Source: GCA-2794515 sp033763335
GTDB taxonomy: Bacteria; Chloroflexota; Anaerolineae; Aggregatilineales; Phototrophicaceae
Reading direction: 5' to 3'
DNA: 64,000 nt
Assembly: GCA_033763335.1 (NCBI GenBank)
Contig: JANRKU010000091.1
Coordinates: 4,865-68,864, forward strand
Below the pieces are notes generated by a model. That model did not search any database. It saw only the letters and a program-made list of their open reading frames with translations, and had not been told where the DNA came from. Numbering within the stretch: the first letter of the stretch is position 1; every line of letters starts with the position of its first letter. A program made the position numbers and the translations under genes. Positions 51,879 to 59,617 of the stretch are shown in pieces.

Positions 51879-52796
51879 ATGACCACTGCAATTGAAATGA
51901 GCAACCTCACTAAAATTTATGGTAAGGGCAAAAAACGGGTTCATGCTATCAAAAAAATCTCCCTCACAATTACACAAGGGCAAATTTACGGGCTACTCGG
52001 TCCAAATGGGGCAGGAAAAACCACCGCTATGCGGATGATGCTCGACCTCATCCAACCCACCAGTGGCGATGTGAGTATCTATGGGCAAGATGTTCGCACC
52101 CACCATGATATATTACGACGTGTGGGGATGATGATAGAAGGCGCGAGTTTTTATCCTTATCTTACAGGGCGAAAAAATTTGATTTTGTTGGCAAAAACAC
52201 ATGGGCTAACCGATAAAAATGCCGTGAATCGGGTCTTAGACATCGTGAAATTGACAGATAAAGCCGATTTACGCTTTGGCACTTATTCACTTGGTATGAA
52301 ACAACGGCTCGGACTCGCTGGTGCATTGCTCCATGACCCCGATTTGCTGATATTGGATGAACCCACCAACGGGTTAGACCCCAATGGCATTTTGGAAATG
52401 CGCTTACTCCTTCGTGATTTGGTAGATAATCATGGCAAAACGATTTGTTTTTCCAGCCATGCCCTCACTGAAGTGGAACACCTTTGTGATAACCTCGCCA
52501 TCATCCATAAGGGCGAGATTGTGCGCGAGGGCAATATTGAAAGTCTGCTTAACAAGCAAAGTCAATTGAGAATTAAAGCCAGTCCATCCGAAAAAGTACA
52601 TGCCATTTTATCTGCACAATGGCGCATTTGTGACACCACCGATGACGGACTATTTTTAGAGGCAACCGCCGATGATGCCCCACATATCGCCCGCGCTTTG
52701 GTGAATAACGGGCTAGATATTTACGAAATTATCCCATATCGGCAATCACTTGAAACATTTTTCTTAGATGTCACTTCAGGAGAAGACCTATTATGA
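51879..52796 (+). CDS. ABC transporter ATP-binding protein (BcrA/ABC-2 type)
   Basis: 305 residues. Walker A GPNGAGKTT (41-49), signature YSLGMKQRLGLAGALLHDPDLLILDEPTNGLDPNG, Walker B LLILDEP and H-loop SSHALTEVEHL. The C-terminal extension matches BcrA-like exporters. AGGAG six bases before the ATG. It overlaps the permease start by four bases. Confidence 0.95.
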   Translation: MTTAIEMSNLTKIYGKGKKRVHAIKKISLTITQGQIYGLLGPNGAGKTTAMRMMLDLIQPTSGDVSIYGQDVRTHHDILRRVGMMIEGASFYPYLTGRKNLILLAKTHGLTDKNAVNRVLDIVKLTDKADLRFGTYSLGMKQRLGLAGALLHDPDLLILDEPTNGLDPNGILEMRLLLRDLVDNHGKTICFSSHALTEVEHLCDNLAIIHKGEIVREGNIESLLNKQSQLRIKASPSEKVHAILSAQWRICDTTDDGLFLEATADDAPHIARALVNNGLDIYEIIPYRQSLETFFLDVTSGEDLL

Positions 52797-53668
52797 GCGC
52801 ATTATTTCGTGCTGAATGGCTAAAACTGGCTGGTAATCGATGGGCAGTCACCTTTTTGGTATGGATTTTCCCCATTTCAGCCTTATTTTTAAGCGTTGGG
52901 GCGGTAGTGATTGCGTTATTTGCCCGTGCAGGGTCTCCAGAGACATTACAGGATATGGGGCAATTTCTCACCACATGGCAAGGCGGGTTTTTAAGCGCGT
53001 GGATGTTCCCCAACAGTGAAATCGGTAGATTTACGATTATCATCTTCACAGCAATCGTCTTTGCAGGGGAATATCAACACGGCACATGGAAAAACCTAAT
53101 TACACGTCGTCCGCGCTGGGTGATTATGCTGAATAAATTTTTCACACTGGCAGTTTTCATCACTATCGCCTTTATTATGATGTCTGTCTTTGTCGGGATT
53201 GGGTCAATTATACTGGCTCAAATCGTTAGGCATGATATGGGTGTATTCAATGGCAACACACTCGGTAAGTTTATCCGCGATATAAGCACGCAAATGGCGC
53301 TGACCTTAGTCATCACCTTCATCGCAACCGGTTATACCGCGCTGGCGGCGATGTATACCAAAAATATCATTGGCACAATTTTCACGAGTTTGCTGATTAC
53401 ATTGGGCGAGCCTAGTGTCTTATTATTAATCTCATTAGGACGAAGCCTACTTCATATTGATTTATTCCCATTATTCTTGCTCACGCCAACGTATAATTTC
53501 TCTAGCATCCGAAATGCCGAAATGGGTTATGAAACCTTCATCCCACTTGCACCAGAAGGATTTGTGCCATTTTCTGTAGGTGTTTCGTGGCTCATCCTCA
53601 TCGGATGGATTGTATTCCTTATCGCCCTATCAATCCGCAATTTCATACGCCAAGACATCACCGCCTAA
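52793..53668 (+). CDS. ABC-2 type permease
   Basis: 291 residues with about six membrane segments (e.g. WAVTFLVWIFPISALFLSVGAVVIALF, FFTLAVFITIAFIMMSVFVGI, LALTLVITFIATGYTALAAMY, SVGVSWLILIGWIVFLIALSI). ABC-2 permease with the GEYQHGTWKNLITRRPRW loop typical of the lantibiotic/Na+ exporter group. Partner of the upstream ATPase; substrate unknown. Confidence 0.9.
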   Translation: MSALFRAEWLKLAGNRWAVTFLVWIFPISALFLSVGAVVIALFARAGSPETLQDMGQFLTTWQGGFLSAWMFPNSEIGRFTIIIFTAIVFAGEYQHGTWKNLITRRPRWVIMLNKFFTLAVFITIAFIMMSVFVGIGSIILAQIVRHDMGVFNGNTLGKFIRDISTQMALTLVITFIATGYTALAAMYTKNIIGTIFTSLLITLGEPSVLLLISLGRSLLHIDLFPLFLLTPTYNFSSIRNAEMGYETFIPLAPEGFVPFSVGVSWLILIGWIVFLIALSIRNFIRQDITA

Positions 53669-53701
53669 TTCATCAAATTTCGTCAATATTCACAACCCAA
53701 T

Positions 53702-53741
53702 AACCCGCCTACTGCTATCAGTTAGGCGGGTTTGCGTTTAG
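53702..53741 (+). terminator. terminator of the PadR/ABC operon
   Basis: AACCCGCCTA (53702-53711) pairs perfectly with TAGGCGGGTT (53723-53732), loop 11, followed by TGCGTTT. 34 bases after the permease stop. Confidence 0.8.
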
Positions 53742-53763
53742 AATCTAGGTTATCAATATCAAG

Positions 53764-53792
53764 AGGACGGCATATTTATCTGCTGTCCCTAC
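53764..53792. repeat. palindromic intergenic element
   Basis: GGACGGCA...TGCTGTCC hairpin (one mismatch) with CTAC at the end: a GTAGGGAC-family unit in reverse orientation, 21 bases before the amylase start. Confidence 0.65.
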
Positions 53793-53812
53793 AATTTGAA
53801 GGATTGTATGTT

Positions 53813-55429
53813 ATGAGGAAAAAACTATTTTTGTTCCTGTTATGTGGCTTATTTGCCAGCACGTTTATGACGTTTGCTCAAGACACCCCCACAGACCCCA
53901 ACCTTAAATGGTGGAATGACCGCGTATTTTACGAAATTTTTGTCCGCAGTTTTCAGGATAGTGATGGTGATGGCATTGGCGATTTTCAGGGACTTATCAG
54001 CCGTCTGGATTATTTGAATGATGGCGACCCCACTACCAAAAATGACTTAGGGGTCACAGGCATTTGGCTGATGCCCATCATGCCCTCCCCCACCTATCAT
54101 GGCTATGATGTGACCGATTATTATGGCATCAACCCTGAATATGGCACACTCGCAGATTTTGAGCTATTCATTGAAGAAGCACATAAACGCGGGATTGCCG
54201 TCATCATTGATATGGTCATCAACCATACAGCCGATGACCATCCATGGTTCCAAGCCTCTAAAGCAGGGGACGAAAAATATAGTAGTTGGTATGTATGGGA
54301 AGATGAAAATCCCAATTTTAAGGGACCAGATGGTCAAACCGTATGGCATACTGCTAATGACCGTTTTTATTATGGTTTGTTTGAAGGCGGAATGCCTGAT
54401 TTGAATTATGAAAATCCAGAAGTCACCGCCGAAATGTATGAAATTGGGCGCTTTTGGCTAGAAGATATTGGTGTAGATGGCTTCCGTTTGGATGCGGCAA
54501 AATTCATCATCGCAGAAGGAACAGCACAATCCAATACGCGCTCTACCCGCGATTGGCTGACTGCCTATCGGGATTATCTGCGTACAGTCAAACCAGACGT
54601 GTTGATTTTGGCAGAAATTTGGGATAGTGTGTATGAAGTCGCGCAATACATCCCAGAATCGGTAGATGTCGCCTTTGAGTTTGACCTCGCTCGTAGCCTT
54701 GTGCGCGGTGCGAGTTTAGGTGTTCCTAGTGGTACATTAGAAGCACTCAATAATATGCTCACCAATTATCCCTTTGGGCAATATGCCACCTTCATCACCA
54801 ACCATGACCAAAATCGCGTCATGAGTGAAGTCCAAAATGATATTGATGCCGCCAAAGTCGCCTCATCAGTATTACTCACCTTCCCCGGTATCCCATTTTT
54901 ATATTATGGCGAAGAAATTGGCATGGTCGGTGTTAAACCAGACCCCGATATTCGCACCCCCATGCAATGGGAATCATCCGCCAATGGGGGGTTCACCACA
55001 GGCACACCCTGGCGACCTGTCAATGCGGATGTGCTAGAGGGTGTCAATGTTGCCGCCCAAAAATTGGATTTATCATCGTTGTTTAATCACTATAAATCGC
55101 TCATCCAACTCCGCAACAACCATGAGGCATTGCGACTGGGTAATTTAACCCTCATCGAAGAAACTGGGGTTAATGGGGTGATTGCCTTCATCCGCCACAC
55201 CGAAAATGAGCAGATTTTGGTCATCATCAACATGCGTCCCCGCAATAGCGATACCTATGCCATTAGCGTTGATAGCAGTATCCTCAATCCCGCCTCACAA
55301 ATGACGGTATTATATGGCGATTCATCGGCAATTGCACCAACTTTCAACGAAGCAGGTGGATTCACCGACTATAAACCCCTTGCCGTGTTGCCAGCACGCT
55401 CAACCCTCATTTTACAATTCACCCCCTAA
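53813..55429 (+). CDS. secreted alpha-amylase family (GH13) enzyme
   Basis: 539 residues from the ATG at 53813 (GAAGGA upstream; earlier in-frame starts cross a palindrome). Signal peptide MRKKLFLFLLCGLFASTFMTFAQD, so extracellular. GH13 (beta/alpha)8 motifs: DMVINHTADDHPWF, DGFRLDAAK (nucleophile Asp227), AEIWD (acid/base Glu268), FITNHDQNR (Asp332), and FYEIFVRSFQDSDGDGIGD at the start, the last being a calcium-binding-like DxDxDGxxD. The oligo-1,6-glucosidase/trehalose-type subgroup also begins this way, so cleavage specificity (alpha-1,4 or -1,6) is open. Confidence 0.93.
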   Translation: MRKKLFLFLLCGLFASTFMTFAQDTPTDPNLKWWNDRVFYEIFVRSFQDSDGDGIGDFQGLISRLDYLNDGDPTTKNDLGVTGIWLMPIMPSPTYHGYDVTDYYGINPEYGTLADFELFIEEAHKRGIAVIIDMVINHTADDHPWFQASKAGDEKYSSWYVWEDENPNFKGPDGQTVWHTANDRFYYGLFEGGMPDLNYENPEVTAEMYEIGRFWLEDIGVDGFRLDAAKFIIAEGTAQSNTRSTRDWLTAYRDYLRTVKPDVLILAEIWDSVYEVAQYIPESVDVAFEFDLARSLVRGASLGVPSGTLEALNNMLTNYPFGQYATFITNHDQNRVMSEVQNDIDAAKVASSVLLTFPGIPFLYYGEEIGMVGVKPDPDIRTPMQWESSANGGFTTGTPWRPVNADVLEGVNVAAQKLDLSSLFNHYKSLIQLRNNHEALRLGNLTLIEETGVNGVIAFIRHTENEQILVIINMRPRNSDTYAISVDSSILNPASQMTVLYGDSSAIAPTFNEAGGFTDYKPLAVLPARSTLILQFTP

Positions 55430-55477
55430 TAAATGTGACAGACGACATGTGGCGAGCCATTAAAAAAGGACTATGAT

Positions 55478-55507
55478 GAAAATGGGTGCAAAATTGCACC
55501 CATTTTC
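55478..55507 (+). terminator. hairpin after the amylase gene
   Basis: GAAAATGGGTGCAA pairs perfectly with TTGCACCCATTTTC (14-bp stem, 2 central bases). The stem itself ends in four T; a probable terminator 48 bases past the stop. Confidence 0.75.
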
Positions 55508-55519
55508 ACAAATCACCCC

Positions 55520-55549
55520 TTGACATAGTTTTAGGGGATAGTATAGAAT
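55520..55549 (+). promoter_or_regulatory. promoter of the sulfate transport operon
   Basis: TTGACA (55520-55525) with TATAGA 16 bases downstream (55542-55547) or TAGAAT 18 bases downstream. A second weaker pair, TTGACT (55600-55605) with TAGGAT (55623-55628), lies in the downstream repeat. Confidence 0.65.
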
Positions 55550-55635
55550 CCCGACTAATCCTATAGGAATTGTTCAGATTGAGTCAATAGTATACAATCT
55601 TGACTTATTCAATAGGAGTTGTTAGGATTATATCA
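55538..55635 (+). repeat. 49-bp tandem repeat in the sulfate operon leader
   Basis: Two adjacent 49-bp copies (55538-55586, 55587-55635), 37 of 49 positions identical. Copy 1 contains the near-perfect palindrome AATCCTATAGGAATT (55557-55571), reduced to ATTCAATAGGAG in copy 2. Likely regulator sites for sulfur control; the Rrf2/CymR family would be one candidate. Confidence 0.75.
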
Positions 55636-55651
55636 AAAGGAGTCTCACCTA

Positions 55652-56716
55652 ATGCGTAAGTGGTTTATCATTTTCACAATACTGCTTTTCACGGTAAGTA
55701 GTTTTACCCAAGCACAAGAAAATGAGGTCACACTCACCCTTGCAGGTTTTGCCGTCCCAAGAGAGGCGTATGGCAAAATTATCCCCCTCTTTCAAGCCTA
55801 TTGGCTCGAAGAAACCGGTCAAACTGTCGTATTTGAAGAATCATATCTTGCCTCTGGCGCACAATCGCGTGCCGTCATCGGCGGATTTGAAGCCGATATT
55901 GTTGCCCTATCACTAGAAGAACATGTCACCCGCATTGCCGATGCAGGTCTTATCACCGCAGATTGGCAAGATAACCCTTATAACGGGACTGTCTCGACAT
56001 CTGTCGCCATTTTGTTGGTGCGTCCGGGCAACCCAGAAGGCGTGACCGATTGGGCAGATGTGGTTGGACGTGGATTAGAAGTGATTACACCCAATCCTGC
56101 AACCAGTGGTGGCGCACAATGGAATGTGATGGCGGCTTATGGTGCGGCGTATCGTGGGTATGTAGATGGCTATTCCGCAGATGCAGAAGGTGCATTACAA
56201 TTCCTGACAGCACTTTTTACCGATGTGTTGGTGTTAGATGCCGATGGGCGCGAGAGCTTTTTGACCTTTGAACGTGGCATTGGTGATGTCGCAATCACCT
56301 ACGAAAATGAATATTATGCAGGGACGGCGGCTGGTGGTGAATATGATATTATTTACCCAACATCCACTATCCTCATCGAAAATCCGATTGCTGTGGTAGA
56401 TGTCTATGCCGATAAACACGGTGTGCGCGAAGTTGCAGATGCGTTTGTGGCATTCACCTATACCCCAGAAGCCCAAGCAATTTTTGCAGAAAGTGGCTTC
56501 CGCCCTCCCTATGAACGTGTCCTCACCCCATCTGAAGTTGAAGGCGAACCCGATGTGTTGACACTCGTCCCCACTACTGAATTAGACGAAGAACGCTTCC
56601 CACCTGTTGAAGATTTATTCGTCATAGACGCATTTGGCGGATGGGCAGAAGTTGTGCCAACATTTTTTGGTGATGAGGGTATCTTTACCAAAATGATTGC
56701 CGAAGTAAAAGGATAA
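55652..56716 (+). CDS. sulfate/thiosulfate-binding protein
   Basis: 354 residues from the ATG at 55652 (AGGAG about nine bases upstream; the in-frame codon at 55619 would precede the signal peptide). Signal peptide MRKWFIIFTILLFTVSSFTQAQ. Family motif ITPNPATSGGAQWN (sulfate-binding NPxTSGGARWN), plus DIVALSLEEHVTRIADAGLI and VFEESYLASGAQSRAVIGG. First gene of the sulfate ABC importer operon; captures the oxyanion outside the membrane. Confidence 0.95.
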   Translation: MRKWFIIFTILLFTVSSFTQAQENEVTLTLAGFAVPREAYGKIIPLFQAYWLEETGQTVVFEESYLASGAQSRAVIGGFEADIVALSLEEHVTRIADAGLITADWQDNPYNGTVSTSVAILLVRPGNPEGVTDWADVVGRGLEVITPNPATSGGAQWNVMAAYGAAYRGYVDGYSADAEGALQFLTALFTDVLVLDADGRESFLTFERGIGDVAITYENEYYAGTAAGGEYDIIYPTSTILIENPIAVVDVYADKHGVREVADAFVAFTYTPEAQAIFAESGFRPPYERVLTPSEVEGEPDVLTLVPTTELDEERFPPVEDLFVIDAFGGWAEVVPTFFGDEGIFTKMIAEVKG

Positions 56717-56722
56717 AAACGC

Positions 56723-57589
56723 ATGGCTCAAGCAGTGGCGCAATTAGATAGTAGCGCGTCACAGGCTCGTAGTCCCCAGATAATGTTCTGGGGATTACGC
56801 TTGTCTGTGATTATTTATTTAAGTGTGATGATACTCATGCCCATATTCGTCATCAGTGTACAAGGACTGCGTGATGGATGGGATGTTTTTTGGACAAGTA
56901 TCACCCGTCCTGTTGCATGGAACGCCATTTGGCTTAGTGTGTGGACAGCAGGTTTAATGGCAGTCATCAATATTGTGATGGGAACAACCACTGCCTATGT
57001 GTTGGTGCGTTATCGTTTTTGGGGAAAAGGTCTGCTCAATTCGCTCATAGACCTGCCTTTTGCCATCCCCACCTTGGTTACAGGTGTCATGCTCACCCTA
57101 CTCTACGGTCCACAAACCCCTCTGGGTGGCTTTTTGGATGATGAATTGGGGATAAAAGTGCTTTATTCTCAAACAGGCATTATCTTAGCCTTGTTATTTT
57201 TGGGATATCCATTCGTCATTCGCTCTGTACAGCCTGTGATGATAAAACTCGATGCGGCACAACAAGAAGCCGCCCATACGCTTGGGGCATCACAATTTAC
57301 GACTTTTCGGCGGGTGATTTTACCTGCCCTACTCCCTGCGATGTTAAGCGGCGGATTGCTCAGTTTTGCCCGCGCATTAGGTGAATTTGGGTCGGTGGTC
57401 ATCATTTCGGGCAATATCCCCATGCGAACCCAAACTGCCGCCGTTTATGTTTATTCCCAGGTTGAGGGCGATAAAATGGCATCTGCCAGTGGGGTATCAT
57501 TGGTGATTTTATTCATTGCCCTCTCGACAACATTGGGTGTAGATTATTGGTATAAACGAAATCGGGAGCGCAGTCGTGAAAGAGCGTAA
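56723..57589 (+). CDS. cysT: sulfate ABC transporter permease CysT
   Basis: 288 residues, six membrane helices. The EAA loop QQEAAHTLGASQFTTFRRVILPALLPAMLSGGLLSFARALGEFGSVVIISGNIP is the CysT/CysU form. Begins six bases after the binding-protein gene; overlaps cysW by 14 bases. Confidence 0.94.
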   Translation: MAQAVAQLDSSASQARSPQIMFWGLRLSVIIYLSVMILMPIFVISVQGLRDGWDVFWTSITRPVAWNAIWLSVWTAGLMAVINIVMGTTTAYVLVRYRFWGKGLLNSLIDLPFAIPTLVTGVMLTLLYGPQTPLGGFLDDELGIKVLYSQTGIILALLFLGYPFVIRSVQPVMIKLDAAQQEAAHTLGASQFTTFRRVILPALLPAMLSGGLLSFARALGEFGSVVIISGNIPMRTQTAAVYVYSQVEGDKMASASGVSLVILFIALSTTLGVDYWYKRNRERSRERA

Positions 57590-58376
57590 TTTATCTTTGG
57601 GTGGAATTTTATTATTGCTGGCTGTCCTCATTTATGCGGGGGTTTTACTCCTTGCCCCGGTAGTGGCGCTTATCAGCAATACATTCCAAGATGGATTTGA
57701 CCCCTTCTGGAAAGCCATTACCGATGGTGAAGCACTCGGCACATTATGGCTATCGGTACGGTTAGCCGTCATAGCCAGCATGTTTAATGCCATAATAGGG
57801 GTGATGGTGGCATGGGTGCTGGTAAGGCACAATTTTTGGGGCAAAGGATTCCTCAATGCGTTGGTAGATTTGCCCTTGGTCATCTCTCCGGTGATTGTCG
57901 GTTATGTGATGATCGTCCTCTTTGGGCGGTTGGGATGGCTAAAAGACTTCCCCATCAAATTGGCATTTTCATGGGAAGGTATGTTGGTATTAACGGTGTT
58001 CGTGTCATTGCCCTTTGTCATCAGAGAAATTCAACCTGTACTCGGTGGCATGGGTAAAGAACAAGAAGAAGCCGCCTATACACTGGGCGCATCTCCATGG
58101 GGGACATTTTGGCGCATCATTTTCCCCAGCATCCGCCACGCGCTAACCTATGGTATCGTCCTCACGCTTGCCCGTTCATTGGGCGAATTTGGCGCGGTGG
58201 CTGTGATTGGTGGTGGCACACAAGGCTCAACCGAAAGCGCCACTATTTATATTTATCGCTCGCTCAATGACCGCAATTATGCGGGTGCTTATAGCATGGC
58301 ATTGTTATTGGGCATCATTTCGGTATTGATTCTAATCGTCATGAATAATTTGCGCGTCCATAAGCGTGGAGGATAA
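57576..58376 (+). CDS. cysW: sulfate ABC transporter permease CysW
   Basis: 266 residues starting at GTG inside the end of cysT, indicating translational coupling. Six membrane helices; EAA loop QEEAAYTLGASPWGTFWRIIFPSIRHALTYGIVLTLARSLGEFGAVAVIGGGTQGSTESATIYIY is the CysW form. Partner of CysT in the membrane channel. Confidence 0.94.
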   Translation: MKERNLSLGGILLLLAVLIYAGVLLLAPVVALISNTFQDGFDPFWKAITDGEALGTLWLSVRLAVIASMFNAIIGVMVAWVLVRHNFWGKGFLNALVDLPLVISPVIVGYVMIVLFGRLGWLKDFPIKLAFSWEGMLVLTVFVSLPFVIREIQPVLGGMGKEQEEAAYTLGASPWGTFWRIIFPSIRHALTYGIVLTLARSLGEFGAVAVIGGGTQGSTESATIYIYRSLNDRNYAGAYSMALLLGIISVLILIVMNNLRVHKRGG

Positions 58377-58380
58377 ATAA

Positions 58381-59442
58381 ATGTCTATTCATTTGCATAA
58401 TATCATCAAAAAATACGGGACAACACCTGTCGTAGATGATGTGTCATTAGAAATTGAACAAGGTGAATTATTTGTCCTTCTTGGACCCAGTGGAAGCGGA
58501 AAAAGCACCATTTTACGCATGATTGCGGGGCTTGCCCCATTAGACGGCGGAAAAATTTCGCTCAATGGGCGTGATGTCACCAATCTGCCCCCACAAAAAC
58601 GGCATACAGGCTTTGTATTCCAAAATTATTCGCTCTTTCAACACATGACTGTCGCGCAAAATATCGGCTTTGGACTCGATATCCAAAAAATACCTCGCGC
58701 CCAACGCAAAGAACGGATAGAGGAGCTTTTGGCACTCATTGAGATGAAAGATTTTGGCGGTCGTCTCCCCTCACAATTATCGGGTGGGCAACAACAACGA
58801 GTGGCAGTAGCACGCGCATTAGCCCAAAAACCCGATGTATTGCTCCTCGATGAGCCATTTGGCGCGTTGGATGTCAAAATTCGTGGGCAATTACGCCAAA
58901 ATTTGCGCGAAATCCAAAAACGCCTGAATGTCACTGCCATCCTCGTCACCCATGACCAAGAGGAAGCCTTTGAATTGGCAGATAGAATCGGCATCATAGA
59001 CAAAGGGCGCTTGCTCGAAATTGGCACACCCGACCAACTCTATCGCCATCCTGCTAGTCGCTTTACCGCAACATTTTTGGGCAATGCCAATTTGTTCAAT
59101 GCCCATCGCAATGGGACGATGATTTATATGGGCGAAAAACACCTCCCCGCCCCCCCCAATACAGAATTTTTGGCAGGACAACCTGTTCAGATGATGTTCC
59201 GTCCAGAAGAAGTGGTCATCGCCCCATCGTCACAACCATTAGATGGCGATTTGTTTGGGGAAGGTATCATCGAAAGTATTGCCTTTGCAGGTGCATTAGA
59301 ACGGATTGCGATTAAACTTGACCCTACTGGTGAATTGATACAAGCTCTCATCAGTCCCGATGTCACCCGCAAATTGGGGTTACGTCCTGGTGATAGTGTC
59401 AAAATCGGCGTGAAAAATTTTCACCTGTTGCCTGTGGAATAA
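58381..59442 (+). CDS. cysA: sulfate ABC transporter ATP-binding protein CysA
   Basis: 353 residues. Walker A GPSGSGKS (35-42), signature LSGGQQQRVAVARALAQKPDVLLLDEPFGALD, H-loop VTHDQEEAFELADRI and a C-terminal TOBE-like region (EFLAGQPVQMMFRPEEVVI...GALERIAIKL). GGAGG is 7 bases before the ATG. Last gene of the operon, followed by a rho-independent terminator. Confidence 0.95.
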   Translation: MSIHLHNIIKKYGTTPVVDDVSLEIEQGELFVLLGPSGSGKSTILRMIAGLAPLDGGKISLNGRDVTNLPPQKRHTGFVFQNYSLFQHMTVAQNIGFGLDIQKIPRAQRKERIEELLALIEMKDFGGRLPSQLSGGQQQRVAVARALAQKPDVLLLDEPFGALDVKIRGQLRQNLREIQKRLNVTAILVTHDQEEAFELADRIGIIDKGRLLEIGTPDQLYRHPASRFTATFLGNANLFNAHRNGTMIYMGEKHLPAPPNTEFLAGQPVQMMFRPEEVVIAPSSQPLDGDLFGEGIIESIAFAGALERIAIKLDPTGELIQALISPDVTRKLGLRPGDSVKIGVKNFHLLPVE

Positions 59443-59470
59443 TCACCCCATCCTACCCATCATATCATCA

Positions 59471-59508
59471 AAGCCTTTTGGAGCATTTATATCGCCAAGA
59501 GGCTTTTT
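59471..59508 (+). terminator. rho-independent terminator of the sulfate operon
   Basis: AAGCCTTTTGG (59471-59481) pairs with CCAAGAGGCTT (59495-59505) over 11 bases with one G-U, followed by six T in total. Confidence 0.9.
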
Positions 59509-59573
59509 TATTATCCTCCCCAGATAACGTTTTTGCCGTTTTCCCACCGTTCACCATTCGCCCATAAAATGGG

Positions 59574-59582
59574 TGTTATAAT
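59574..59582 (+). promoter_or_regulatory. extended -10 promoter of the beta-helix gene
   Basis: TGTTATAAT (TATAAT 59577-59582) 35 bases before the ATG, identical in context (GTGTTATAATGA) to the promoter of the HIT gene; a CCCAT/ATGGG mini-hairpin precedes it. Confidence 0.6.
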
Positions 59583-59617
59583 GAGTTATATTCAAATTTA
59601 AGCAAAGGATTTTTCTC

